Origin: Raffaelea ambrosiae
Lineage: Eukaryota > Ascomycota > Sordariomycetes > Ophiostomatales > Ophiostomataceae
NCBI GenBank assembly: GCA_002778195.1
Contig: PCDI01000004.1
Coordinates: forward strand, 3,012,226 to 3,076,225
Length of the DNA stretch: 64,000 nucleotides
Direction of reading: 5' to 3'
The stretch's first letter is position 1; each line of letters begins with the position of its first letter. The notes under the pieces are model-generated. The model had not been told where the DNA came from. It made no database searches and saw only the letters and a list, made by a program, of their open reading frames with translations. The translations under genes and the position numbers were made by a program. Of this stretch, positions 19,476 to 32,871 are shown piece by piece.

Positions 19476-22024
19476 GACAGACAACTGGCTGACATGACAT
19501 GACGTGCATTGCAATCTCGAACAAGTGTCATTCTTATTCGTATTATCGTGACGGCAAGGGCGGTTGGGAGGATGGGGAATTGTGGTCTGCCTGCCTGCCG
19601 GGTTGTGGAACACACAAGTGGACCGGGACAACTGCAACGGGCAGCCAACCACTGGGAGTCGCCGTTGCTCTTTTCTCTTTTCTCGTTTTTATTTTTATTT
19701 TTATATTTTTTTTGCACCAGTGCTCATGCGTTCCAGGCAGGTCCTTATCTGGGTGGGAACGGACACCCCTCTACCAAATTGACTTGCAGTAGCGCCCCGC
19801 GCCACCGGCCGAATTGCTCGCTGTCTTTCTGTATTGGTCGGCATGTGTGGTCGTGTTGGAGTCGTGGTTTGTGTACGAGTCGCTCACGATCGCCATGATC
19901 TTCTGACCACATTCTGACAACGCAATGGGAATTGTGTGCAGGTGTGGTTCTGCGGGTCGGGATCAGAAAGCGGAGCTGTGGGGGATCCACGGACAGAGTT
20001 TCCTGTTTCTGCAGCAGATGACGAGAGATTGTGGAAGTCTGACAGGCGATAGTGATGGAGAAAGTGACAGTTCGTCTTGTTGTGAGGGCGTCGTGTAAAA
20101 GAAAGAGACTTGGTATTCCGAGAAATGAAGGAATGCATGGAGGCGGTCTCTCGTTGGTGGCTGCCAACGAACAAAGGCGGATCCGATCTGCCGCCCCCCT
20201 TCCATTGTCCACTTGGCTGTCGGTCGTGCCTTCCTTCCCTTGCGTCCTGCTCGTGGCTGCCGGCCTGGCTCCTTCCCACTGTGCAGCCGCGCCCAATCTG
20301 GCAATATTGTGTTACTGCAGACGAGCTGCTCTGCGGAAGGGCCCATTAATAGAGTTCATACAGAGACACCCGTAGACCACTCAGAGACCATCCAGACACA
20401 CTCATTCTCGCATCTGTAGTCCACTTACAGTGGTCATGGGACATTCCCCTCCCTCCCCCGCCCGCCGACAGCGCTGGCGAACCCTGTTCAATGACGCGGT
20501 GGGACGTGGGGGGAAGGCGCGCCTTGGCAGCGTGCCTGCCCTGCGGCCGTTCCTGCAAGACAGAAAGCGGACCCTCTGCGCGGTAACTACACAGTAATAC
20601 TATGTAGAAGAGACGAACTAGGGCCTACTAGCTCCCAGTTGATGTGCAGCACCAGCTCGATAGGCGTGCGTCTGTGTCTGTGTGTCTGCGTTTGGGAGGG
20701 TGGGCGAATCCATGTCTGTATGGTCCAGCTGTGTTATTGTGTCTAACCAACTAGCCTCTTGCTGTCTGTGTGGTCTGAGTGCATCTGGTGCGTGCCTTCC
20801 CCTCCTCTGCGCTCTGCATCCCCCTCGCCTTCCTGTCGACTCTCGTCATCATCGGTCGCTCCTGCCTTTCGTCGCCTTCCCGGTGGGCTCGTGGGGAAAT
20901 AAGCCAGTTCTTCAACAGGTCTTCAACAGGCGTTTCTCTTGGCTTCTCTCTTTTGTTCCCCCTCTTCTGCCTGGGTATTCCGTCTTTTTCCATTATTCTT
21001 CGTCACATCGGTTTGCCTTTTCTGCTGTCGACTTCCTCGCTTTTCCCCCGTCTCCCTGCAATGGCGTCACTACGCAAACCCCGGTCGCCATCTGCACCCG
21101 CCTCTCCCGCAGCATAAGCGCTTCTGCGTGTCACCGTGCCTGGCAGGAGAAACACATGTCTGGGAAGCTGTTGATTCCCGCGTTCGTCCACAGCCAGCAA
21201 AGCTCGGCCAGTCCTTGACCAATTTGGCAGCTCAAATTCGACATCCAAAGACACCAACGGCCTCGGACCAACACGACAAAACGGTACAAAAAGACGTCAG
21301 AAGTACACCTGGCCCACAGCAGGCGCACAACAGCTCGACAGTGCAACTCAATTGATCTTCCTTTTTGTATATCTGGGCCCTTGTTCGGGTGCTAAACCCC
21401 TTTCCGGCATCTTAGACGCGGATTCGGCGCCCTTGGATCCATATTCGGCTGTTTGCTGGTTTCTCTTATCCAAGCATTCACAAACTGTCCCGGACAGCTC
21501 TCCACAGCTCTCCCAGACCTCCTATAACTACACCTTCTACACGCCTAAAACATCGTCAGCCACCGGCCCCATCCTCGGGCATCTCTCACCATCTTGCGTG
21601 CTTGCCGGACGGGTGTCGCCGTACGCCTCTTGCATGCGCCCATTAGCCTGGAATTGCAAGTATCCGCTGGCTCCCATCGCCGCAGACCACCGCTAATTTA
21701 GTCTGATACTTGACTCCATCCCCTCCCCTCTTCCTCCTCTGATGGTCCATATTTATTGTCTTGCCTATCTCGGACCGTTTTGTCTTCGGCCTTGATTTGC
21801 CCTGGCAAGTGGGTATCACCCAAAGCCGTTGCTAAACGCTTTTTCCATCCTCTATCTCTCTCTATCTCACCCTAACTTATTGGTCTGCTCATTTTCTCTC
21901 CTGTGTGACGCATCTGCCCACGGCACACAAGACAGAACAAAACCAAAGTCATACGAGACAAGACGACACCCTGTTTTCTTGTTCTCGGGCCTTGCCACCC
22001 CATCGTGCCCCCGGGAGACTCAAC
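19476..22024. other. Intergenic 2.5 kb, no gene seen
   Basis: Both strands were read; open frames such as 19745-20296 (-) and 20682-21218 (+) have no motif and look like chance. From about 20730 to 22020 the + strand is markedly C/T-rich, which fits the core promoter and leader of the ACT-domain gene. Confidence 0.55.
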
Positions 22025-23344
22025 ATGAACGCCCAAGTCTCATTCTTGGTAAGTGCCAGCCCAGTCCTGCAGTCTCCATAGGCCCGTGTCTCCCAAAAAG
22101 GCAGCTGTTCAGTTCAGTGATCCGTCTTGTTTTGTGACTCCACCTAACTCTTTCCCTGTCAGGAGGGCGAATTGAGCCTCATCCATATCCCTCTGGACTT
22201 GTATTCGACCTTTGTGCAGCCTATTCTTCAGGTCCTTTTGCCACAGGCCCACAGCCTGTCAGTGGACGAAGATGGCGACACAGCCCCGGCCGGTCTCACG
22301 GCCCAGTACAAGCACAGCTTCCTGAACCTGAGCATCACACCCGTAGAATGCTCTATCGTCTGCCACACATTCTGGGCCAAAACCGTTTTTGAGCCCGCAA
22401 TTCGGTCCCTCCCTAGAGACGCGGCCAAGCACGTGTCTATCTCCAAAGACTCCTATGTGGCCCTCTGCGTCATGAGCGGCGGTATGGATGCCGGCTCGCG
22501 CGTGGTGGACCTGTCTTCGCCACTGGCCCTAGCCGGCATCCCCATCTTCTTCGTCACAACATACTACTCGGATTTCATACTCGTGCCGACAAAGGACCGG
22601 CAGAGTGTCATCCAAGCTCTCATGGCCCGCGGCTTCGAACTCTCTCAATCCGATGCTTCCTTCGTCTCGCCTGGATCACTATCGCACCCTTATTCACATG
22701 CAAAGATGGGCAGCACCACAAGCCTGCCGTCCGAACCATCGACACCACCGCCGTCCAACCAGGACGAACTGCAGAACCGAACCTTCACTCTGTTGCGGAA
22801 ACGAAGCGTGGTGCCGTACATCACACCCGGACTTAATGTTGTCCATTGCTCGGGACACGGCACATCGCATGTTCGGAGCGAGTATTCCGGTGGTCATAGA
22901 CCATCAGCCAGCCGGGGCTACTCAGGGAGCACCTCGCAGAAGTTGCGGCCCAGTTGGGTGGACACCGTGGACACCAAGCTGTACACTTGTCTGGTGTCTG
23001 CGTTGGTGCTGCCCCCCCAATTTCTGTCTGTTACTCTGACGGCACTTGATCCGCCCTCCATCTTGCTGGACAAGGCACTGTTGCCTATCTTTGGAACAGC
23101 CGTGGTGGGCGATGTGGACATCGACTTGGTTCCCATCTTCCTCAATCTCGTTGACCTTCCATTTGAAGCCACGGGTATTGTGTCCGGCGTGGCCGGCAAG
23201 CTGGTGTCTGAAATGGCCATTGCAGATGTGCCAGAGTTGTCGTATCTCTCGACCTCCAAAGCGGGCGCCGTCATCCTGGACAGCGAACACGCACACAGAG
23301 CTCTGCAGATTTTGCAGCCTCTTCTGGAAAAGAAGGACAAGTAA
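22025..23344 (+). CDS. ACT-domain protein related to CASTOR arginine sensors
   Basis: A 401-aa protein from exons 22025-22048 and 22163-23344. The first exon encodes just eight residues (MNAQVSFL) and joins in phase to EGELSLIHIPLDLYS. The order of segments follows animal CASTOR1/2. An N-terminal strand unit is followed by a LNLSITPVECSIVC block (about 57-70), FVTTYYSDFILVPTKDRQSV near 140-160, a variable Ser/Pro linker (about 180-285), then a second half with LYTCLVSALVLPP and LTALDPPSILLDKAL. In animals CASTOR binds arginine and controls GATOR2/TORC1. Whether the fungal protein does so is inference. Many fungi carry such a protein with no assigned role. No catalytic motif is seen. Confidence 0.75.
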
Positions 23345-25306
23345 CGGGGAAACGAACAGGAGCGACGACAAAAAAAATGAATAAAAATTCGAAACAGGGT
23401 TCGGCACAAAACTGGGAAAGCAGGGAGGGGAGGGGCAATCGAATGGAGTGCACCCAACGGCCCGCCGTCGAGGTTCACCCAAAATGTTGCCGAAATTAGA
23501 ATGGAGCCGTTGGCAGCTCTGGCAACTCAACATGAAATCACGTCAACAGAAGCGAGTTTCAATTACGGTCTGAGTATAAACGGCCATGTCACTACAGAAA
23601 GGAAGACCATTTCGTGGGCAGAAAATGGACTGGTTAGCGGCGAACGTTGCGGGACAACCAAAAAGGCGGCCAGAAAAGGGAAAGGAGAACGGCTCACAGC
23701 CAAAAGTGAGGAGTAAAAAAAGAGGCGTCAAAAAGCATCTTGCATCTTTCCTGCTGCGCACACATATCAACAGCATGGACGGTCTGTCTGTATATTCTGA
23801 TCATTCTGAGATATTGGAAATCGATTTGTTTGAAGATCCGGTTTTTTTTTTTGTTGTTTCTCGGTTTGCTCGGATCCGATTCGGTCTGGTTCATTGTCTG
23901 TCGCGTGCGTTCTTTGGTCAGTGAAGCACAGCCTCCCTAAAATTAGACACGTTACAGCGGTGGGCAGCTTCTGGCATGGTCGAGTTGGGGGCCGCACTGG
24001 CAGCACGACTGCCATTGGTGCCGGCACTTTGAGTCCCTCCACCACTCTCCGTCTGATCATTGCAAGCCTCCGGTGCTGTCCAATGGTCCAGATTTCCAGC
24101 TGTCTGCCGAAACAGCGCGTCTGCAGGCCCGGCCAGCCAGGGCGATAATTGCTTTTTTTTTTTCCCGCTGGCTGGCATTGCTTCGTTTTTTGCGACAAAT
24201 CGCGGCTTAGTGCACACGGAGGTTGCCCGGAACTCACAACCTTGGTAACTGACTTTGACGCCAGTTTTGACAACCATTATTAATCCTTTCACAACTGTCA
24301 TTCACAACGAATATGCACAACGGTAAGAAGGCACAGTTGGTTTATCTCAAACAAAGACACCCCGTTTCTCGTCTTCTAACTAATTCATACCCGGTTCGAC
24401 GAAAGCCCCTAGTCAAATCATGGAGCCAATAACTTTATCTCTTTAAAATAGATCCCCACCCCCCCAAAAGAGTCTACCTGAAAGACCAATAGGTCCACCC
24501 TCAGCCTTGTCCTCAGAGTTTTCTTGATGGCTCACCCTGCAAGGTCCCCCCCCCTCCTCTTCAGCTGATAGACACCCGGACCACACAAGTGCCTCTTCTC
24601 CTGGCGCCATGCTCTAGCAGGGCTGGGCAAACCTACGTAAGAAGTGAAACTAACGCCGCCGATGCATCTGAACAGACACCCCTGCTCGTGTCCCTGCCAT
24701 CTAGCTGAGCATTACTCGTGGCGCTCGCTTTTTTTCTTTTCCCGTAATTCGGTCCCTTTTCTTTCCAACTTTTGCTGATTCCACCGGCCCTTTCCCAGGT
24801 TCTTCAACAACCTGTCATAATTGCTTTTCCCCTACTACCATCCTGACCAAGGAAGCGGCCTTGTTTCAGGAGATCGACCGTTACCAAATAGACGGCAGTG
24901 TTTGGTCCAATACATTGGTCTCTCGCGTTTCCGCTCTCTTCACCTCTCGCTTCCGATTAAGCGCCTGCCCCTAAGCTTGGTTCTTTTCTTGGCTGCATTT
25001 TTCCTCCCATCGCTTGTCTTTTCTTTCTCTTTCATCTTCTCCAGCACGATTTCTTTCATTCTTGTTTGCTCTCGAAGGGCAAGTCCACTCGTTTTTTATC
25101 TCGTTTAGTCTCCTTCCTCCGCTCTTTTCCTCCGCCCTTCCCCACTCGGTAGAGATACGCCAGCCGCGCGCGTACTTCATTGTCACGACGCCCCGTTGCG
25201 CCCGTCCACGTTCGGAGTCTGCGCTCGCGTCGGCCGCCTCTCTCTTTCTCCCTGCGGGCACGCACGTCTCTCGCGGGATCTCAGAATATGACCACCTAGC
25301 TGCACC
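23345..25306. other. Intergenic 2 kb, no gene seen
   Basis: No family-like coding sequence. From about 24720 to 25300 the + strand is strongly C/T-rich directly upstream of the DUF3433 gene and probably forms its leader. The segment at 24300-24480 is comparatively AT-rich. Confidence 0.55.
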
Positions 25307-26624
25307 ATGCATCCATACGGCTCCCAGTGGGCGGCGCCGGGCCAGGCGCCTGCTCAGTCTGGCACTGACCCTTACCAGACACAATATCAGCCTGCGCAAC
25401 CGCAGCAGCATGCGCAGTCGCAGCCGCAGCTGGAACACAGTTTAACACACCGCGTCTCGGACCTCTCGGAGGTCACTGACTACGAGTGTTACCATTCAAC
25501 AGCCGCCGTGCATCACCAACCACCCATCGCCGGTCCCTCTGTCTTGCCAACGCCTGTCCTGCAGCAGCAGCAGCAGCAGCAGGTCCCCCTGCGCGGGCGC
25601 GAATCTCTCGTGTCTCTGCAGTCGACCTACGACAGCCCCTACGACAGCACTACTGCGACTCCCTACAACCCTCCCTCTCGAGCAACGACAGCCGTGTCCG
25701 CCGTATCGTCTACAACAGGCCTGGGTCTACAATATGTCGACGGGACGAGGTCAGACAGCGGCGGCAGCTTCAGTGACAGAACTAGAGGTGGCGATGGAGG
25801 CTGGACATTGGCGAATGCCAGCTACAGCAACAACATTGCCATGAGTCCGGGGGGACTCGCGTCAAGAGGCTATCAGCCTGTGTCGCGGTCCTCATCGGGC
25901 AGCGGCGATGGTGGCACTGTCTCGCGGTCCGGCCTGGGACGCATGTTCTCGCGGCAAAACCACCTGCGGTCGAGCACCAGTCACTCTACGATCCTCGAGG
26001 ACCCCGATGAAAGCCGCGAGAGCATCGATATGACCAACCTGGTGAAGAGTGCGGCACCAATGGGCTCGTCTTCGTCACGGCCGTACGCGCCGCTGTCGAA
26101 GCAGGACGACATGGACGGCGATGCTGTTGCTGCGGGAGACATTCCCTTTGATGTGACGGGTTACCTGGGGCCGACAACAAGCCAGGACGAGGCCTTTGTC
26201 AAGAAGCTGCAGGAGCAGGAGGCCAGCGGGAAGCTGACACTTGGGCTGGGGGCCGGGTTTACGCCGGGCACACGCATACGCGAGTCGGAGCTGCTAGCGT
26301 CGCCGGCCCTGTCGGCGGGATCACCGTTCAGCCCGACGCACGGGACATCCTTGCGGCGCTCGCTTTCGAAGCGGTGGGCAACATCCACCGCCTCGCCCTT
26401 AGGTTCGCCGATGGTTGGCGGCGGCGGCGGCGGCGGCGGCGGCAGCGGCAGCGGCAGCAACGGCGTTCCTGTCGGCGTTGCGCCGCCTACGATGGTGCCG
26501 GCGCACCAGCTCAACCAGCTCAGCCGGCAAGGTACGGTCAGGGCGCTGGCGCAGAGTGAGGCGAACCGGCGCGGCGAGATTGTGGAGATCATCATGGAGG
26601 AGGAGGACGAAGATGACGACCACG

Positions 26625-26656
<32 letters not shown>

Positions 26657-28564
26657 AACACTGGCCAGGCGGCTGCTAGAGAGAGGGAAGGCGCAGTGGA
26701 GAGGCACCATGGCCTGACGTCCGAGGTGGACCTGAGCGTCGTGTCCGGGCCCGGCATGCCGACGACGCCGGGGGGGGGAATGATGATGAACGGCACAACC
26801 CGGCAGACGACCTTCCCGACGTCGGTGCACAGCAAGAAGGTGCAGTTGTTTTTCCCGCAGCCGAACTGGAAGCCCTTTTCGATGCGCTGGCCGTACCTGC
26901 TGATGCTGGTGCTGCTGTCGACCGGCCTGGCCGTGGCCAACGAGATGCTCTACCAGGCGTCGCGCAAGCAGCCGCTGGTGACATTCAACACGCCGGACAA
27001 GATCCCCTCGTACGTGTACGTTGCCATCAAGTTTGGGCCGACGCTCCTGACGGTGAGCTTCGGCGTGCTCTGGCAGCTGACCGACTTTGAGGTCAAGCGT
27101 CTGGAGGCGTTTTACCAGATGAGCAAAGAGGGCGGCGCTGTAGCCGACGACTCCATCAACGTCGACTATGTGACGTACTTTGCGTTTTTCCGGCCGTTCC
27201 GCGCCCTCTACTGCAAGCACTACGCCGTCGCCGTCTCGTCGGCGGCCTCGATTCTGGCCGTGTCGCTGGTGCCCACGCTCGGCGCGGCCGCCATTGTGCT
27301 CAAGCCCGACCGCGACCAGCGCATGGCGGACCCGCGGGGCGAGAAGCACATCACGGTGGACGCTGTGTGGTCGCGCATCCTGACGACCATTCTCTGCGTC
27401 GTGGCGGCCCTGGGCTGCGCGCTGTTTTGGCTGCTGCAGCGGCGGCGCTCGGGTCTGCAGGCAGACGTCAAGGGCATTGCGGGGCTGGCGTCCATGGCGG
27501 TGGTCTCCCACATCCTGACCGACTTCAAGGACATGGACGTGGCCACGCACAAGGACATCCACCACAAGCTGCGGGACCACCGCTACGTGCTGCGCAACTC
27601 GTCGCTGGCGCCCGACGACGAGAACCCGCGGGCGTCCAGCCAGGAGCTCGAGCGCTACCGGGACGACAACCACCTGCCCATCAACCCGCACCCGCTCTTT
27701 TTGCGCGCGGCCGGCTGCGCGCCTCTGGTGGCCGGCATTCTTGTGTATGCGGCCTTCTTGCCGGTGATACTGTTCACGTCGGCCAACGTGGTCGCGGACA
27801 AGGCGGCGTGGGTGCTGACGGCGCTGGCGGTGTGCATCAAGCTGGGCTGGGGCGGGCTGGAGACGTCGGTGCGTCTGATGGAGCCGTACTTCCTGCTGTG
27901 GAAGCGCCACGCGCCGGCCAAGACGCTGACGCTCGACTACACGGCCATGCCGTTCATCATGGTGGCCGTGCAGGCGCTCTTCAACGGCCACTGGCTGGTG
28001 GTCGCGGTCGGCTTTGGCACGCTGCTGACCGAGCTGCTGACGGTGCTGGTGACGTCGCTGGCCACCGTGGAAGGGCATTCGTTTCTGGGCACGTCTTCTT
28101 CTTCCTCCTCGAGCCGGCGCCCTTCCAGCCAAGCCGGCAACTGGATTGGGTCGGCGGGGGCGGACGTGGACAGCGGGCAGGAGACGGCCTTGTCGTTCTG
28201 GGTGTCGCTGGGGCTGGCCATGTTTGTGCTGGTGTACATGGGCGTGGTGGCGTCGGTGGTGTTTGTGCGGCGGCGGCGGCCTTTTTTGCCGCGGCAGCCG
28301 ACGACCATTGCGTCGGTGCTGGCGTTTATCCACCAGAGCAAGATGCTGTACAGCTTTGTGGGCACGGAGAAGCTGAGCAATGCGGCGATGCGGCGGAAGC
28401 TGGAGGCCATGGACAACCAGTACGGCCTGGGCTGGCTGCAGGGGCGGGACGGGCAGACGCACTGCGGCGTGGACCAGGAGGAGCTCCTGAGCAGCTACAA
28501 GCCCGGGTACGACTATTCGCGGAGCAACCAGCCATGGAACGACCGGCCGGTGGACTGGCTCTAG
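25307..28564 (+). CDS. DUF3433 multi-pass membrane protein
   Basis: A single-exon protein of 1085 aa found in filamentous fungi; its molecular role is not established. Residues 1-510 are hydrophilic and low-complexity: a short Gln run (about 86-92), many Ser residues, a Gly9 run (about 371-379) and an acidic segment followed by (NG)n near 440-450. From about 519 (NWKPFSMRWPYLL) the membrane part begins. The family block occurs twice. The first copy spans about 519-690, with VKRLEAFYQMSKEGGA. The second spans about 789-1010, with SVRLMEPYFLLWKRHAPA and TLTLDYTAMPF, which is the hallmark of the domain. About nine hydrophobic segments are visible. The start ATG at 25307 has a CACC context after a pyrimidine-rich leader. 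The C-terminus (YDYSRSNQPWNDRPVDWL) is hydrophilic. Confidence 0.85.
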
Positions 28565-31500
28565 ATGAGGAGGAGGAGGAGTGCTTTTTGTGCCGCATGA
28601 GATGCATACGCACATTGTGTTCTCCCCCGCTTGGTAGAGAGAGGGATGCTCTCTTTGTAACTGGCATAGTTCTACTGATTGCACACACTTTAGATGGCAG
28701 GTTGATTTGGAGGGGCAGGGTCTACGAACAAACATGGATACACTCACGATATGAGGAAGGAACTTGGCGGTATTTGGAGACAAATGACGAAATAACTAGT
28801 TATATATAATATTGATGTTCTCAAAAAAAAATCAACAGAAAAAAAATGAAAAAAAAAAATGTTACAACAAGCAAGGGCGTCCTATCATCACCATTGGTTG
28901 CCAAGTGATTTTCTCGATGCGGTGTGGGCGAGACAGGCCGGAAGACCTCCCATGGAAAGAGTTGAGATAGACTCGGATGTATGGTGGACAAAAGGGGGCT
29001 CGAAGGATTTACAAACACTTGTGATCGCCCCGAAACCAGGTCTGGAGCAGAGGGGGGCCCCCAAACTGAGGCCATGTGCGGCACAAGACCAGTAGATTTT
29101 TCTCTCCACCACGTAGTCGTAGTGTACGCGCAGTGTTTTGTTTTGCCTACCCGTGGTGCATCTTTTTTTATCTCTTCGTTTTTCTTCCATTGTCGATGCC
29201 GGCTGTCGCCAGTTGTGCGTCGTCTGGGAACCGAGACGGCTTGTTGCACAGACAGTTTCGATCTTCTCGCACGTTTCAAGATGGAGGGCTCGCGTACCCT
29301 CTCCTTGTTTGGGATAGACGGTTGAGAGAGGAGGAGGGGGGGTTAGGAAAGAAGAAGAAGATTTTGACAGCTCTGGCAACCGTGGGTGTCTTGCAGCTCT
29401 TCTTTTTTTTTTTTTTTTTTTCTCGTCATCGATCGCTCTACGGTGGTGTGTGTTGTTTGATGTGCACGGATGGACGAAGATGCCTTGCACGTTCCCAGAG
29501 CACGCTGCACCGCTTTTACACATCAGCAATCCTTCCCAAAGCCAAGACTCGGATCGCCATAACCTTGATTTTGGTAGGGGTGGGCAAGGGTGTTCTGACG
29601 CCCTTGCCGGGAGTGGGCGATCCGGGCTGGATTTTCATTCTCTAAAATTGCACACGGATGGCAGGGGGCTGTCACAGAAAAGGGAATCGCTTTGCCAGTC
29701 ACAATGCTCGTGAAATTGGGTGGGAAAGAGAGAGAGAGAGCTCTAGAGAGAGTCAGAGAGAGTCAGAGAGAGTCAGAGAGAGTCTTCACAAACTTGGACT
29801 CGGCCACGGGAGAGAACCAAAACGGCCATACAAGCGCTGTTCGTTTTTGTCAGATTGCGCAGACCTCAAATTGCTCGCATGGCTGACTGCACTATGGCAT
29901 CATTCTCGTATTGATGATTCGCCTGACACTTTTTCTTCTTCGCCGCGTGTCGGCTGTCGTCCTTGCTTGGTCTTTGGGGGGGTTCTGGTCTCTGGTCTGG
30001 TCACTCTTGCGACTCTATTTTTGCTTCTATCCGTTTTCTGTCTTCTTCGTGACTTGCGGCTTCGCCTCTTGCGTCTCGTATAACACAAAGTCGCTCCACA
30101 GCCGAGTTTCCATTTTTTTTTTGTACATACTGTCTCTCTCGTCCTCCATTCAGTCCTTTGTTCGCTGTTGCTGTGGTGTACGTATGCAAGGGGACGTAAG
30201 TCTGTGTCAAGGCAACCAACACTTTTTTCAGTAGTGGCACTACATTTCGGGGGTCCCTTTCGAGGTTCTTCCTCTTTCAGGCTCCTTCGTTCACAATCCT
30301 CCGCAGAAACCTGTTCAGACATGGACTGTCTCGAAGCAACTGGCCTGCAAGAGTCTTTCGGGGTCCCCAAACACACTTGCCAGCTTAAAATACTTTGTAC
30401 ATTGCAGCGAGATGCTTTCCCCAGAATTTCAGCCAACGATATCCAATCCTCGGCCATTGCATCATGAACGCCTGCGCTCTTCTGGCATCCCGGGCGTTTC
30501 AAAAACTGGTTGCCTGCAGGTTTCGGGGAGGACAACGACTGGTTGTCAATTTCCCCAGACAGAAAAAGACCCATCCAAGAAAAGGCCACAGGGAAGGCCG
30601 CAGACGGAAACCCAGACCCAAAACATTGTTGACCCCAAACGCCCAAACGCTGCTGGAGCGTGGCTGTGTAAAAGCGTCCCTGGCCTTGTGCGCTGGTCGT
30701 AATTTGCGCTGGTAGGATGCGCAGGCATGGCCAAGGGGGGGGGAGGAGGGGGCGCCAGCAGGTTTGTGCGTCTCGGATAGCACACAGTACAAGTAGTTGT
30801 AGCCCAGTGCACAAAAACCCACAACTTTTCGAGATTCCCCCCTCTCCCAGCAGACCTGAACGCGTATTGGCTAGGTCCGAGAAGCCGTGCTCCAAATTGC
30901 CACTAACACGGTCTTGGACGGTTACGCGTCGAATTTTTCTCGTCCCTCGTTCTTCCTGTACTCGTTCGTACCTCTTCGCTTTCCTCTCTCCCTGCGCTCG
31001 CTCTGGTCGCTTATCTTATTTTTCTTGTTCCTTGCGCCGGCCCTTTATCGCTCCACTGTTTCCAGGGGATAGCGCAGTGATGGACCTGTCTTGGCCAGTG
31101 TTGGCCAGGTTGGCAGAGAAATCGCGAGGAGGGATTCTTCTGTGCAAGTTTTCTGCATCGTATCACCCTTGACGTACCCCAGTGACGACAGTGCATTCCT
31201 GCGACAGACTGGAAGAACAACTACCGAAAGAATGCTCCTGCGGCCTGTGTGAGGAATGAGAGAGCAGCCACCAGCCGACGACGGCGTTTTTGGGGGGGCG
31301 TTTCTCTCGTCGTACCCGTACTCTGTTGCTCTTGTGCTTCTCGGTCTCTCGTCAGACGGTCCGCAGCCAAGCGGACGCTGACGAAGAGAACGAGGCTTTG
31401 CACCTAATACGAAAAGAAAAAAGATGAGGACGAGACACTGGAAAAGGAAAAGGTTAGAGACACGGCTAGCTCGGAGTCTTGGGGTCTCCTTGGACGCGAC

Positions 31501-32871
31501 AAAAGTATACAGTGCGTGCGGGCCAGCGTCGCAATCTAGACGAATGGCTTCGTAGAAGGCGCATAAGAAGGAGAGAAGCGTGATCACAGCTGCGTTCAGG
31601 CTGTGGGAGCAGGCACGTTGTGCACTGTGCAGATACATCGCCCTAGAGGGAAATAAGCGCGTATAGAGGTACCCACAGTGCCCGCACCATCCAGCTCCCG
31701 CAAGGATACATAGTACAGCGCTATGGAGATTGGCACACGCAGCCACCGCCTGGCACTGGCCAACCGCCCCGAAAGTGACATGGCCAGGGGGCTCTAGCTG
31801 CACCCCTCTATACCGCTGTCTGATTGGTCCATAGCAGGCTGCCCCTTATATGCACCCCCTAAGCCCAGCCAACCCAAGCCAAACCCACCCCGGCCTTTCG
31901 GTTCCTGCGCTTCCTTGCATTCGAACATTGTAATCCTCGTAGTCCATGCTTGCTTTTTGGCTGCTGGGCCACCACCGGCCTCCCTCACAACCATACACTT
32001 GGCTGGCTGGGGGGGGACCCTTTTTTTTTTTCCCTGGCTGGCGTTCTTTGGCCCTGTCTTGCTTGTCTCTCACTGCCTCATTCGCACTTGCCCCCCCTTC
32101 TTTTCTCCATCTCCGAGCAAAAGCGTATTCTCGCAGGAGCCCTCTAGCGGGTTGCTCTTTCCCTTCCGGCCCGTTAATTCTTTCCGTTAATTCTTTCCTT
32201 TTCCCTCTTTCCTCATCTCACCATCTCTCACATTTCTCTCTTCAACTCTTTCTCCCTCGTTGTCTCCTCGTTTCTCCCCTCTCCTCACGATCTGGTTCTT
32301 TTCATCGCATTGAAAAGAATCGCTCCTCCCCCCCTCCCCCCCTTTTTTTTTGTTTTCTGCTCGCTGGCGACGGCAGACGTCTCTCGCTAATCTCTTGCCG
32401 CTCCGAATTGAATCGGCCCCTTCACCCCCTGAGCCGCACCAGCCGCATCCAACCTCGCAACTATTCTTTCGAATCGACCTCGACGCCGACCACGACTTCG
32501 AATCGAACTCGGATCATTCGACTCGAACTCTCCGCCATTTGGTCCTTGACGCTCATTTTTGTTCACTTTGTATTCTGTCTAGCCGCCTGCATCCCCACCA
32601 GCAGACCGCCAATTCCGACGACTTGACGACGACGACGACGACTTCGGTCCACGACATCGTTCCTCCTTTTACAAACCCGACATCGACTTTGCTTTGGCGC
32701 TCGCGCCTCCCCGTTGTCGCCTTGTCTGCTTTGTGTCGCTCGCTTCGTTTTCTCTCCTTCTCGAGACACGCTCATGAAGAGACAATAATTAGATTCTCCT
32801 CCACGCCTTGACCACGAACTTGCTGAACCTACTCAAAAGCATCACCAACCTAGAATAAAACGTCTTCCACC
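28565..32871. other. Intergenic 4.3 kb, no gene supported
   Basis: A 331-codon open frame (29900-30895, -) and a 252-codon one (31045-31803, -) lack motifs, and I do not accept them as genes. T-runs lie at 29402-29421 and 32020-32030. The last 900 bp (31950-32870) are extremely C/T-rich on the + strand and likely form the promoter and leader of the FLC gene. Confidence 0.5.
29747..29786. repeat. Short 10-bp tandem repeat
   Basis: Four copies of AGTCAGAGAG-type units following an (AG)n stretch. Confidence 0.85.

Noticed and set aside
29900..30895. 331-codon open frame on the minus strand
   Set aside because: No recognisable motif, mixed low-complexity composition and no matching splice context; probably chance in GC-moderate intergenic DNA.
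31045..31803. 252-codon open frame on the minus strand
   Set aside because: No motif, and it overlaps the promoter side of the FLC gene.
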